This document shows positions 1-8,320 of a stretch of DNA of 64,000 nt, piece after piece (positions within the stretch are counted from its first letter, which is position 1; every line of letters starts with the position of its first letter). The position numbers were made by a program, and so were the translations under genes. The notes below the pieces were generated by a model. The model had not been told where the DNA came from. It saw nothing but the letters and a program-made list of their open reading frames with translations, and searched no databases. This DNA comes from Comamonas koreensis (GTDB lineage Bacteria; Pseudomonadota; Gammaproteobacteria; Burkholderiales; Burkholderiaceae_C), in NCBI RefSeq assembly GCF_021026195.1, contig NZ_JAJNCT010000005.1, positions 585,231 to 649,230 of the forward strand, given 5' to 3'.

Positions 1-754
1 TCTGTCGGATTTCTTCGGGCTCTACGAGACCCTGAGCGTGGCCCAGTGCCTGCAGTACGCGGCCGAGAGCCAGGGCCTGAGCCGCAAGGAAGCCACGGCG
101 CGCGTGCACACCGTGGCCGAGCAACTCGCGCTAAGCAGCAAGCTCGGCCATGCCACGCGCAACCTCTCGCGCGGCCAGCGCCAGCGGGTCGCCATTGGCC
201 AGGCCATCATCCACCAGCCCCAGGTGCTGCTGCTCGATGAGCCGGCCAGCGGGCTGGACCCGGAAGCACGCAGCAGCCTCTCGACCCTGTTCCGCCAGCT
301 GCAGGCCCAGGGCATGACGCTGGTCGTCTCCAGCCACATCCTGAGTGAGCTGGACGAGTACTGCAGCCATATCCTGTCGATCCGCGAAGGCCGCATCACC
401 AGCCACGGCCCCTTGAATGCCGTGGCCGGTGCGGGCGGCGGCGGCGCCCTGCCGTCCGAACTGGTGATGCAGCTGGAGCTGGCCGTGCCGCTGGCCCAGC
501 CCGAGCAGGCACTGGCCGGCTACCGCCTGGTCGAGATGCGCGCCGGCCGAGAGGGCAGCGCCAGCCACATTCTGTGGATTGGCATGCCTGCGCAAGACAC
601 TGCTGCCCGCGTGCAGCTGCTGCAGCAGCTGGTGGCCCATGGCGCGCAGGTGCTGGGCTACCAGGAGGCCCGCACCAGCCTGCAGGAGCGCTACCAGCAA
701 AGCCTGGAAGCACCCGCTGATCCCCAAGCGCTGTTTGCCAAGGAGTGGCCATGA
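1..754 (+). CDS. ABC transporter ATP-binding protein (5' end cut by the window edge)
   Basis: Nucleotide-binding subunit of an ABC transporter, probably an exporter, acting at the inner face of the cytoplasmic membrane. The reading frame is open from base 2, so the start and the Walker A loop lie outside the window. Visible parts are the signature LSRGQRQRV, Walker B VLLLDEPASGLD and the switch histidine in VVSSH. A long C-terminal extension after the ATPase core is typical of ABC-2 type exporters. The stop overlaps the start of the permease gene by 4 bases (ATGA), which indicates translational coupling. The substrate cannot be told from sequence. Confidence 0.9.
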   Translation, partial: LSDFFGLYETLSVAQCLQYAAESQGLSRKEATARVHTVAEQLALSSKLGHATRNLSRGQRQRVAIGQAIIHQPQVLLLDEPASGLDPEARSSLSTLFRQLQAQGMTLVVSSHILSELDEYCSHILSIREGRITSHGPLNAVAGAGGGGALPSELVMQLELAVPLAQPEQALAGYRLVEMRAGREGSASHILWIGMPAQDTAARVQLLQQLVAHGAQVLGYQEARTSLQERYQQSLEAPADPQALFAKEWP

Positions 755-2118
755 ACCCGGAATTTCGCCGCCAGCTCAGCCTGGAGCTGAGCCCTGCGCG
801 TTTGGTGCTGATGCCCGCCATCTTGCTGATGCTGGCCATCTGCGTGTTTGTCATCGAGGGCAAGCAGCCCCTGCTCTACCTGCACAAGGGCGCCCTCACC
901 CTGGTGGGCCTGCTGGCCGCCTGCGTGGGCACCTTCACGGCGCTGTCCAGCATCAACGATGAGCTCAACGAGCGCACCTGGGACCAGCAGCGCATGAGCG
1001 CCATGGGCCCCTGGCGCATGGCCTGGGGCAAGCTGCTGGGCGGCCCCAGCTATGCCTGGTATGGCGCCCTGCTGTGCAGCGCAGCGGCCCTGCTCTGCGG
1101 CTTCTGGCTCGGTGAGCTGGCCGACACCATCCTGGTGCTGGTGCTCAGCATCTTGGGCGCCTGCGCGCTGCACTGCGCGATGATGGCCAGCCGCCTCTAC
1201 AGCATGGATCCCAACAAACCCGCCACCAGCCGCAATGTCTGGGTGCTGGTGGTGCTGGTGTTCATGCTGCTGCAACTGGTCAGCAGCGTGGTCGTGGGAC
1301 TTGACAGCCTGTTGGGCGGCAGCGGCGGGGGCGCCTGGTGGGGCCTGCCGCTGAACTCGGGCAGTCTGCTACTGGTCTTTGCCGTTGCGGGCCTGTTGCT
1401 GGGCCTGCTGGCACTGTGGCGGGCGATGTCGATGCAGCTGTCGGTGCCGACCACACCGTGGGCCTGGGCACTGGGCAATGCCGCTGGCTGTTTGCTGCTG
1501 GTGGGCCTGGTGCCCACCGGCACCGGCCGGGCGCTGACCGCGATGATGCTGTTCGCCCTGGCAACCTACTACGCTGCGGCGCTGGAGAGCCAGGTCGCGC
1601 AGCGCTGGCGCGCCCTGCTCTACAGCGCAAGGCACGGCCAGTGGCGGCGCTTTTGGCAGAACATGCCGCTGTGGCCCATCAGCTGGTGCATGGCCTTTGC
1701 GGTGCTGCTGCCGGCCTATCTGCTGTGGAATGCCGACCCGCTGTCCAACCGCAGCCAACTGGGCCCGCTGGCCTTCATGGTGCTGCTGCATGTGCTGCGT
1801 GACTGCGGTATCTACCTGGTATTCTCGTTGCGCAAGAGCAGCCGCTCGCCGCTGGGCATGACCTTGCTGGTGGTCTTTGTGCTCAGCGCCCTGTTGCCAG
1901 CCATGGCCTGGTCGCTGGGCCTGGCGCCGCTGTTCGAGCCGCTGTTTGGCGCCTTTGACCCGCGCCTGTCGTCCAACTTTGCGCATGCACCGGCCCTGGG
2001 CTGGCTGGCCTGGGTGGGCATGCTGCTGCAGCTGGCGGTGCTCGCCGTCGTGCTGGTATGGCGCTTCAAGGCCATCACCCCCGGCAGCGCGGCCAGGAAC
2101 GATATCTTCGCGCTGTAA
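751..2118 (+). CDS. ABC-2 type transporter permease, 455 aa
   Basis: Integral membrane partner of the ATPase encoded just upstream. About ten to twelve hydrophobic stretches are spread over the protein, starting near residue 20 (LVLMPAILLMLAICVFVI). I chose the ATG at 751 over the in-frame GTG at 745 because an AAGGAG ribosome binding site lies five bases before it and it overlaps the ATPase stop. No periplasmic binding protein is visible beside the pair, consistent with export. Family membership is inferred from topology and context rather than from a specific motif. Confidence 0.8.
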   Translation: MNPEFRRQLSLELSPARLVLMPAILLMLAICVFVIEGKQPLLYLHKGALTLVGLLAACVGTFTALSSINDELNERTWDQQRMSAMGPWRMAWGKLLGGPSYAWYGALLCSAAALLCGFWLGELADTILVLVLSILGACALHCAMMASRLYSMDPNKPATSRNVWVLVVLVFMLLQLVSSVVVGLDSLLGGSGGGAWWGLPLNSGSLLLVFAVAGLLLGLLALWRAMSMQLSVPTTPWAWALGNAAGCLLLVGLVPTGTGRALTAMMLFALATYYAAALESQVAQRWRALLYSARHGQWRRFWQNMPLWPISWCMAFAVLLPAYLLWNADPLSNRSQLGPLAFMVLLHVLRDCGIYLVFSLRKSSRSPLGMTLLVVFVLSALLPAMAWSLGLAPLFEPLFGAFDPRLSSNFAHAPALGWLAWVGMLLQLAVLAVVLVWRFKAITPGSAARNDIFAL

Positions 2119-2157
2119 ACAAACGGGTTGGCCAGCCGCTACTGCAGCGGCTGGGGC

Positions 2158-2730
2158 TCAGACCTGGGGCATAAAGCCGTCTTGCCGGCCGGGCTCTGCA
2201 ACCACTTTGCGTGGCGCCGCACCGGGCGCAGTGGCTGAAGCCTGGGCAGTTGCCATACAGGGAATCGTGCCCGGTTGGCGCAGCGGGTGGAAGTTCAACA
2301 GCTGCGTGGCCATCATGGTCTCGACCATGAAGCAGCACAGCGCCGAGACAAAGCTGACCACCCCCATGCCAAAGCTGAACATGGCCGCCAGCGACCAGCT
2401 GTTGGCGTCAAACTCGCTCTTGGTGGTCTGGCCGACGAAGAGCAGGATGATGGTCAGCGCAATCAGCGCGCCGCACAGGGTCAGCAGACCAATGCAGAGG
2501 TTGGCCAGGCGCCCGCGCCGGCGCAGAAAGCTCAGCTCCAGCAAGGAGCGCTGTACATACTCCTCGTCCTTGGACGCCATCATGCGGTCTTCCAGCACGC
2601 GGCCCCGGTCGATGATGCGCGCCAGCCGGCCGGCAACGGCGCCGATCATGCCCGCCACGCCGGTGAGAAAGAAAACGGGAGCCACAGCCAGCTGGATGCT
2701 GTGGGTGATGTTGCTGACGTCGATGGACAT
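2158..2730 (-). CDS. DUF2721 family membrane protein, 190 aa
   Basis: Small inner-membrane protein of unknown role. The N-terminus carries a hydrophobic segment (residues 13-35) followed by a basic stretch with RLARIIDRGR, then a cytoplasmic helix and two closely spaced membrane segments around residues 78-100 and 115-140. This arrangement is characteristic of DUF2721 proteins. It converges with the ABC permease gene; the 39-base gap holds a short hairpin (2132-2154) without a T tract. No operon partner is visible. Confidence 0.75.
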   Translation of the reverse strand: MSIDVSNITHSIQLAVAPVFFLTGVAGMIGAVAGRLARIIDRGRVLEDRMMASKDEEYVQRSLLELSFLRRRGRLANLCIGLLTLCGALIALTIILLFVGQTTKSEFDANSWSLAAMFSFGMGVVSFVSALCCFMVETMMATQLLNFHPLRQPGTIPCMATAQASATAPGAAPRKVVAEPGRQDGFMPQV

Positions 2731-2775
2731 GGTGTTGGTGCAGAGATGGTGGACAAACTGCGCTGCAGCACACGC

Positions 2776-2944
2776 CTAGGGACCCTCTGCAAAACTCCCT
2801 GCCGTGGTCTGAACGCGGTCTCGGGCGATCCACTGCGTTGTCTTCCTTGTCAATAGCTACAGCTATTGACTGCAAAAGACGCCTAGCGTCTCATCCCGAT
2901 CCGCGTCCATCCCGCTTGGCGAGGGTTTTGCAGAGCATCCCTAG
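2776..2944. repeat. Large imperfect palindrome, copy 1 of a dispersed element
   Basis: It occupies most of the gene-free stretch 2731-3089. The outer arms (2776-2799 and 2921-2944) are 24 bases each with four mismatches. The centre is a perfect 10-base inverted repeat, GTCAATAGCT and AGCTATTGAC, separated by AC (2849-2870). The sequence between is also largely self-complementary. A related but shorter copy lies at 48911-49010; both share the central CAATAGC/GCTATTG and a GCCTAGC block on one side. I see nothing else in 2731-3089. Confidence 0.75.
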
Positions 2945-3089
2945 TGCAGGCTGCGACGCCTGCGATGAACACTGCAAAATTCAAGCCAACATTCTCGCAC
3001 CAAATAGGTGCAAACCCTAATACCTTCTTTGCCCTGTTTCTGCGCTGATTTGAAGCAAATTGTGTGCTTCCCAGTGCAGATACCGCCGC

Positions 3090-3305
3090 TCAGTAGTGCG
3101 GCGGCAACTCGTCGCGTGCACCTGGCGCAACACCTCCAGTCTCGGGCATGCGCTGCTGCAGGTCCTTGACCAGGTGCAGCAGGCGGTCGATCTGCTGCTG
3201 TTGCTTGTAGATCGTCAGGTTGAGTTCTTCGAGCAGGTCATCGGCATAGGCTGCCTTGATCTCCAAGGCTTCAAGGCGCTGCTGCAGGGGTTCGAGGGTG
3301 GACAT
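3090..3305 (-). CDS. slyX: SlyX family protein, 71 aa
   Basis: Small coiled-coil protein of the SlyX family, whose function is unknown. The N-terminal two thirds form a continuous heptad pattern (LEPLQQRLEALEIKAAYADD onward to LVKDLQQRM). The protein ends in the family's typical short Pro/His/Tyr tail, DELPPHY. Length matches the family. It is followed by the aminotransferase on the same strand but separated from it by about 90 bases. Confidence 0.85.
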   Translation of the reverse strand: MSTLEPLQQRLEALEIKAAYADDLLEELNLTIYKQQQQIDRLLHLVKDLQQRMPETGGVAPGARDELPPHY

Positions 3306-3398
3306 GGCGGCTCCTGGCTAAAAACGGGGCGGGCGAGTGAAAGAATAACGCCGGCATGTGACAGCGCACATGCCGGCGTCCGAAGTGGCTAGGCGGGT

Positions 3399-4595
3399 TT
3401 ACAGCGCCTTGGCCAGGCGGGCAATGCCCTCTTCAATACGCGCAATATCAGCGGTGGCAAACGACAGCCGCAGGGTCGAGGCATCGGGGTTCTGGGCAAA
3501 GAATGGCGTGCCCGGCACAAAGGCCACCCCCTGCTCGATGGCGCGCTTGGCCAGCGCATTGCCATCCTTCTCCTGGCCCCGGGCGCCCGTCAGCTGCACC
3601 CAGATGAACATGCCGCCCTGGGGCTGCACAAAGCGCACCGCATCGCCCAGCTGGCTGCGCAGGCCGTCGCCCATGGCCTTGCTGCGCGCCGCGTAGGTGG
3701 TGCGCACGCGGTCCAAAGTGGCGGGCATGCGGCCGGCCTTCAGGTACTGGGCGGCGGTGGCCTGGCTGAAGGTGCTGGTGTGGGCATCGCTGAACTGCTT
3801 GCACATGACGCACTTGCCCAGCAGCTCGGCCGGCGCAATCAGCCAGCCCAGGCGCAGGCCGGGGCTGAGCACCTTGCTCATGCTGCCGCAGTGGGCCAGG
3901 TAGTCACGGCTGCCGGGTACGCTGTCCGACAGCGCCAGCAGGCTGGGCGGTGGCGGTGCGTCAAAGTACAGGTCGCCATAGGGATCGTCCTCGACGACCA
4001 GGGTCTGGTGGCGCACAGCCATCTCGAGAATCTGGCGGCGGCGCTCCAGGCTCAGCAGCACACCGCTGGGGTTGCCAAAGGTCGGGATCAAGTAGACCAG
4101 CTTGGGCTGGTGTTCGGCTATCAGCTGCTCCAGCGCCTCGGGGATGACGCCGTTCTCATCGGTAGGAGCGCTGATGACTTCGGCGCCGTAGAGGCGGAAG
4201 CACTGGATCGTGGCCAGGAAGGTCGGGCCTTCAACGATCACCTTGTCGCCAGGCGAGATCATCGTCTTGCCCAGCAGATCCAGCGCCTGCTGGCTGCCGG
4301 TGGTGACGATCAGCTGATCGGGCGTCAGCGACTGCACGCCCTTGGCCGCCATCAGGCCGACGATCTGCTCGCGAAACGGCTGGTAGCCCTCTGTGGCTCC
4401 GTACTGCAAGGCGGCACCTGGCTCCTCGGTCAGCGCTGCGTTGGCGGCCTCGCGCACCCCTTCCACATCAAACATGGCTGCATCCGGAAAGCCCCCGGCA
4501 AAACTGATGATGCCGGGCTTGCCCAGCAGCTTGAACAGTTCACGGATGGCGGACGTCTCGACATTGTCGAGGCGGGAGGCAAAGCGCAGTGTCAT
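3399..4595 (-). CDS. PLP-dependent aminotransferase, 2-aminoadipate/LysN-like, 398 aa
   Basis: Fold-type I aminotransferase, cytoplasmic, resembling 2-aminoadipate or aromatic/branched-chain transaminases of the MocR-like class but without a DNA-binding domain. The PLP lysine is in SMSKVLSPGLRLGW, and IISFAGGFPDAAMF and LQYGATEGYQPFR are typical N-terminal motifs. I chose the ATG at 4595; a TTG 15 bases upstream is possible but less likely. The leader carries a terminator-like hairpin with an alternative fold (annotated separately), suggesting regulated transcription. The substrate is not determined; an amino-acid degradation role is an inference. Confidence 0.85.
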   Translation of the reverse strand: MTLRFASRLDNVETSAIRELFKLLGKPGIISFAGGFPDAAMFDVEGVREAANAALTEEPGAALQYGATEGYQPFREQIVGLMAAKGVQSLTPDQLIVTTGSQQALDLLGKTMISPGDKVIVEGPTFLATIQCFRLYGAEVISAPTDENGVIPEALEQLIAEHQPKLVYLIPTFGNPSGVLLSLERRRQILEMAVRHQTLVVEDDPYGDLYFDAPPPPSLLALSDSVPGSRDYLAHCGSMSKVLSPGLRLGWLIAPAELLGKCVMCKQFSDAHTSTFSQATAAQYLKAGRMPATLDRVRTTYAARSKAMGDGLRSQLGDAVRFVQPQGGMFIWVQLTGARGQEKDGNALAKRAIEQGVAFVPGTPFFAQNPDASTLRLSFATADIARIEEGIARLAKAL

Positions 4596-4613
4596 GGAGT
4601 GTTCTCTCAAATC

Positions 4614-4701
4614 AAAAAAGAGCAGCCCGGTCGATCGACGGGCCGCTCTGGCATTTTGCTACTTTTTACCGGCCCCATGCGTCGCTCTGGCATCGCCAGA
4701 G
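4614..4701 (-). promoter_or_regulatory. Putative transcription attenuator in the aminotransferase leader
   Basis: Read on the minus strand, a strong hairpin (arms 4639-4649 and 4619-4629, 11 pairs counting one G-U) is followed by a run of U and ends 18 bases before the ATG at 4595. Upstream, CUCUGGC (4701-4695) can pair with GCCAGAG at 4691-4685, or with a second GCCAGAG at 4652-4646 that overlaps the terminator's first arm. The pairings are mutually exclusive, the layout of an attenuator or riboswitch expression platform. The only gene upstream is on the opposite strand, so this is not simply the terminator of a preceding gene. What it senses is unknown. Confidence 0.5.
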
Positions 4702-4758
4702 ACCCTCCAAATGCCTTTGCCTATCGACTATGCTTGCGCCCTAAAGGATTCTGACAAC

Positions 4759-5796
4759 ATGCGCATCGCCGCTTTCTTCATTGTTTTGGTCAAATTGCTG
4801 GCCTCGTTGCTCATGCTGCTGGGCGTGGTCTGGGCCTGTGGCGCGCTGTGGTTTCAGCTGGCGCAGTCGGTCAAATCGGGCTCGGCCCGGGGGCTGCTGC
4901 TAGGAGTATGGGTGGGGGTGGGCCTGTACTGCATCTACCTGCTGTGGCAGCAGCGCATGCCCAAGGGCCTGCTGATCTATGGGCTGCTGTTTGCCGCCAT
5001 CCTGGCCTGGTGGGCCAGCATCCAGCCTTCCAACACGCGCAAATGGGCGCCCGATGTGGCCCAGCAGCTGTCGGGCACCGTCCAGGGTGATCTGGTGCAG
5101 CTGCACAATGTGCGCAATTTTGACTGGCAGACCCCCAGCAAGGCCACGGCGCGCTGGGAAGACCGCAACTACGACCTGCGCCAGCTCGTGTCGGTGGACA
5201 TGAGCACCTCCTACTGGATGGGGCCGGCCATTGCCCACACCCTGGTGTCCTTCGGCTTTGACGACGGCAAGAACCCGCGCCGCTATGTGACGTTCTCGGT
5301 GGAGATCCGCAAGGAACAGGGCGAGCAGTTCTCGGCCGTGGGCGGCTTCTTCAAGCAGTTCGAGCAAAGCCTGGTGGCCGCCGATGAGCGCGATATCCTG
5401 CGCGTACGCAGCAATATCCGGGGAGAAGAGGTCTACCTCTACAGCGTCGCCATGCCGCGCGCTGCGATGCGCTCACTGTTCATCGCCTATGTGGACAAGG
5501 CCAACGCGCTGGTCGAGACGCCGCAGTTCTACCACACGCTGTTTGCCAACTGCACCACCATCGTGTTCGACATGGTGCGCCGCATTGTGCCCGGCCTGCC
5601 AATGGACTGGCGCCTGCTGGCCAGCGGCTACCTGCCCCAGTATGTGGACAGCCTGGGCGCCCTCGCCCGTCCGAACGACTTTGAGGCCATCCGTGCGGCA
5701 GCGCATATCAACGCCCGCGCCAAGGCAGTGCGGCCGGGAGAGGATTTCTCGGCCGCCATTCGCCAGGGCGTGCCGCAGGTGCCGCAGCAGCCCTGA
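4759..5796 (+). CDS. DUF4105 domain protein (Lnb N-terminal periplasmic domain), 345 aa
   Basis: Membrane-anchored protein with a large extracytoplasmic DUF4105 domain. Three hydrophobic segments occupy residues 1-30, about 40-58 and about 65-82. The soluble domain follows with AHTLVSFGFDDG and the conserved Asn-Cys in LFANCTTIVFDMVRRIVPG. The family is thought to be papain-like, with that Cys as a candidate nucleophile, but its function is unproven. The start at 4759 follows an AGGA about ten bases upstream. It may share an operon with nth, 61 bases downstream. Confidence 0.8.
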   Translation: MRIAAFFIVLVKLLASLLMLLGVVWACGALWFQLAQSVKSGSARGLLLGVWVGVGLYCIYLLWQQRMPKGLLIYGLLFAAILAWWASIQPSNTRKWAPDVAQQLSGTVQGDLVQLHNVRNFDWQTPSKATARWEDRNYDLRQLVSVDMSTSYWMGPAIAHTLVSFGFDDGKNPRRYVTFSVEIRKEQGEQFSAVGGFFKQFEQSLVAADERDILRVRSNIRGEEVYLYSVAMPRAAMRSLFIAYVDKANALVETPQFYHTLFANCTTIVFDMVRRIVPGLPMDWRLLASGYLPQYVDSLGALARPNDFEAIRAAAHINARAKAVRPGEDFSAAIRQGVPQVPQQP

Positions 5797-5857
5797 TGCA
5801 GGGGACCCAGGCTCAGGCCTTGCCAGATAATGGCAGCCGAGCCTGCACAAAAACACG

Positions 5858-6511
5858 ATGAAAACCGCTGATATCCAACCCTTCTTCGCCACCTTGAAGG
5901 CGGCCAATCCTTCGCCCCAGACCGAGCTGGAATACACCTCAGTGTTCGAGCTGCTCGCCGCCGTGCTGCTGTCGGCCCAAGCCACCGATGTGGGGGTCAA
6001 CAAGGCCACCCGCAAACTCTTCCCGGTCGCCAACACGCCACAGGCCATCCTGGCGCTGGGGCTGGAAGGCCTGGAGGGCTATATCAAGACCATCGGCCTG
6101 TACCGCAGCAAGGCCAAGCACCTGATGGAGACCTGCCGCATTCTGGTGGAGCGCCATGATGGCAAAGTGCCCGACACGCGCGAGGCACTGGAAGCCCTGC
6201 CCGGCGTGGGCCGCAAGACCGCCAATGTGGTGCTGAACGTGGCCTTTGGCCAGCCGACGATGGCGGTGGACACCCATATCTTCCGCGTCAGCAACCGCAC
6301 CGGCCTGGCACCCGGTAAAAATCCGCTCGAAGTGGAAAAGCAGCTGATGCAGCGCGTACCCGGCGACTATGCCGTCGATTCGCACCACTGGCTGATCCTG
6401 CTGGGCCGCTATGTCTGCCAGGCGCGCAAGCCGCGCTGCTGGGAATGCCTGGTCAGCAGCTATTGCGATTTCTCGCCCAAGACACCGCCACCCCAAGGCA
6501 CGCTGCGCTGA
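5858..6511 (+). CDS. nth: Endonuclease III, 217 aa
   Basis: Base-excision repair DNA glycosylase/AP lyase for oxidised pyrimidines. The helix-hairpin-helix LPGVGRKTANVVLN carries the catalytic lysine, and the catalytic aspartate is in AVDTHIFRV. The C-terminus has the 4Fe-4S cysteine cluster pattern C-x6-C-x2-C-x5-C (CQARKPRCWECLVSSYC). Length is standard. It converges with cobT, whose stop lies 15 bases beyond this stop. Confidence 0.97.
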   Translation: MKTADIQPFFATLKAANPSPQTELEYTSVFELLAAVLLSAQATDVGVNKATRKLFPVANTPQAILALGLEGLEGYIKTIGLYRSKAKHLMETCRILVERHDGKVPDTREALEALPGVGRKTANVVLNVAFGQPTMAVDTHIFRVSNRTGLAPGKNPLEVEKQLMQRVPGDYAVDSHHWLILLGRYVCQARKPRCWECLVSSYCDFSPKTPPPQGTLR

Positions 6512-6526
6512 TCGCAGCAGCAGGCA

Positions 6527-7609
6527 TCAGGCGTTGCTCTGGTTGCTGACCCCCGCCGATGCAAAGCTGGCCATGTCACGCAGCATCGCGCAGGCCGATT
6601 CCAGCAGCGGCCAGGCCAGCGCCGCACCCGAGCCCTCGCCCAGGCGCAGCTGCCAGTCAAGCAGCGGCTGCGCCTGCAAGGCCGCCAGCAAATGGCTATG
6701 GCCCGGCTCACCCGAGCGGTGGGCATAGACGCAGCGCTCCAGCACCGCGGGCTGCAGGCGGGAGGCCACCAGCACCGCAGCGCTGGTGATAAAGCCATCG
6801 ACCACAATCACACGCCGCTCCAGCGCGGCCTGCAGCACCGCGCCCACCATGGTTGCCACTTCCAGCCCGCCCATCGCAGCCAGCACGGCCAGCGGCTCCT
6901 GCACACCGGCATGGCGCGCCAGCACCCGGCGCAGCACCGCGGCCTTGCGTGCCACACCCTCGCCACTCAAGCCCGTGCCCGCACCGGTCACCGTCTCCAC
7001 ATCCAGATTGCAGAGCCGCGCCAAGAGCAGCGATGCGCTGGAGGTATTGCCAATGCCCATCTCGCCCAGCAGCAAGGCATTGCCAGGCAAGGCCTGCAGC
7101 AGCGCGCGGCCATTGGCAATGGCTGCCTCGCACTGCGCCATGGTCATTGCGGGGCCCAGGCTGCTGTCCTGGGTGCCGGGCGCAATCTTGCGCAGCCACA
7201 GGCGGGGGGCGCCCGGGGGCTGCGCATCGGCCTGGGGGGAAAAATCACGGGCCACGCCGCAATCCACCACATTCAGCGCCACGCCATGCTGGCGCGAGAG
7301 CACGCTCACCGCCGCGCCACCGGCCAGAAAATTGCCCACCATCTGCCAGGTCACATCGGCCGGGTAGGCTGACACGCCCTGCGCCACCAGGCCATGGTCG
7401 GCGGCAAACACCACTATCTGGGGATTGGCCAGGCGCGGCTGGGTGTCACCCAAGATGCAGGCGATGCGCAAAGCCAGCGCTTCGAGCAGGCCCAGCGAGC
7501 CCAGCGGCTTGGTCTTGTTGTCCAGCAGCTGCTGCACTTGCTGGCGGAAGGCGGCATCGTCGATGGAAGCGATATGGGGAATGAGCGGAGAGTACGAAGA
7601 TTCGGACAT
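6527..7609 (-). CDS. cobT: Nicotinate-nucleotide-dimethylbenzimidazole phosphoribosyltransferase, 360 aa
   Basis: Makes alpha-ribazole phosphate from 5,6-dimethylbenzimidazole and nicotinate mononucleotide, for the lower loop of cobalamin. The N-terminal DNKTKPLGSLGLLEALA and the C-terminal LRLGEGSGAALA (catalytic Glu) are diagnostic of CobT. The ATG at 7609 gives the usual family length; an upstream ORF extension has no support. It is the last gene of the cobalamin locus, separated from the rest by the small secreted protein gene and that gene's terminator, so it may have its own promoter. The cobalamin synthase gene cobS, often adjacent, is not here. Confidence 0.96.
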   Translation of the reverse strand: MSESSYSPLIPHIASIDDAAFRQQVQQLLDNKTKPLGSLGLLEALALRIACILGDTQPRLANPQIVVFAADHGLVAQGVSAYPADVTWQMVGNFLAGGAAVSVLSRQHGVALNVVDCGVARDFSPQADAQPPGAPRLWLRKIAPGTQDSSLGPAMTMAQCEAAIANGRALLQALPGNALLLGEMGIGNTSSASLLLARLCNLDVETVTGAGTGLSGEGVARKAAVLRRVLARHAGVQEPLAVLAAMGGLEVATMVGAVLQAALERRVIVVDGFITSAAVLVASRLQPAVLERCVYAHRSGEPGHSHLLAALQAQPLLDWQLRLGEGSGAALAWPLLESACAMLRDMASFASAGVSNQSNA

Positions 7610-7700
7610 GGTCAAGCTAGGGGGCGGGGCACGGCGATATGCCAAGCCGCCAGTATCGCGCTGCCCGCACAGGTTTGCAGCCCCCAGCGCGCAAACCAAT

Positions 7701-7740
7701 AAAAAACGCTCTGCGCAGCAAATGCTGGGCAGAGCGTTGA
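7701..7740 (-). terminator. Rho-independent terminator of the small secreted protein gene
   Basis: On the minus strand, a 10-base inverted repeat (AACGCTCTGC and GCAGAGCGTT, 7705-7714 and 7729-7738) is followed by a T run, 18 bases beyond the stop at 7759. Confidence 0.8.
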
Positions 7741-7758
7741 TGGACGAGATCAGTCAGC

Positions 7759-8196
7759 TTACTTGGCGGGCACCGTATAGGTGTACTCACGCAAAATGCC
7801 ACCGCCTTGCACCGAGCCGCTGTCCTGGCCCTGGGCCACGCGGCCTACGCAGGCACGGCGGTCCTCTTCAGTCTTGAAGACCGCGCAGCGTGCGGTGGCG
7901 TTTTCGCGGAAGCTGGAACCTGGATCGGTCAGTTGGCCCTGGCGTGCGGCCTGGCGCGCAGCAGCTGCTTCGCGGGCGCTGGAGCTGCCTTCGGCCACAT
8001 CGGCATTGGTGCGGGCATCGCCACGCGCTTCACCACGCTTGTGGTGGGCAGCGTGTGGGCCATGCGGCATGGGCTTCACATGCTTGGCAGGGGGTGGTGG
8101 GGGTGGCGGTGCGGATTGGGCGCTGGCATAGCCTACGGTACCCAGGGCGAGGGCCATCGCGGCCATTTGCAATGTCTGACGGAACATGTTTTTCAT
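7759..8196 (-). CDS. Small secreted proline/alanine-rich protein, 145 aa, unknown
   Basis: Hypothetical exported protein. It has a signal peptide (MAAMALALGTVGYASA, cleavage likely before QSAPPP), a poly-proline run, a His-rich stretch (PMPHGPHAAHHK) and a low-complexity Ala/Arg middle. The C-terminus is a compact conserved-looking module with two cysteines (RCAVFKTEEDRRACVGRV) ending REYTYTVPAK. The ATG at 8196 is preceded by AAGGA. It sits between cobQ and cobT but has its own terminator, and nothing links it to B12. The His-rich stretch could bind metal, which is speculation. Confidence 0.75.
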   Translation of the reverse strand: MKNMFRQTLQMAAMALALGTVGYASAQSAPPPPPPPAKHVKPMPHGPHAAHHKRGEARGDARTNADVAEGSSSAREAAAARQAARQGQLTDPGSSFRENATARCAVFKTEEDRRACVGRVAQGQDSGSVQGGGILREYTYTVPAK

Positions 8197-8320
8197 AGCG
8201 ATCATCCTTATCGGTGATGAGAAGCAACACGAACAGCATGCCTGCGCGGCAGGCGCGCCCCTATCGGCCCAATCCACCAGTGCTTGCAATATTTGGCCTA
8301 CAGGCAAAGGTGTTGGTCAT

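Noticed and set aside
2132-2154. Terminator between convergent ABC permease and DUF2721 genes
   Set aside because: The stem CCAGCCGCT/AGCGGCTGG is clear but no T run follows on either strand.
2838-3020. Short open frame across the first palindrome
   Set aside because: It lies inside the repeat element and has no start signal.
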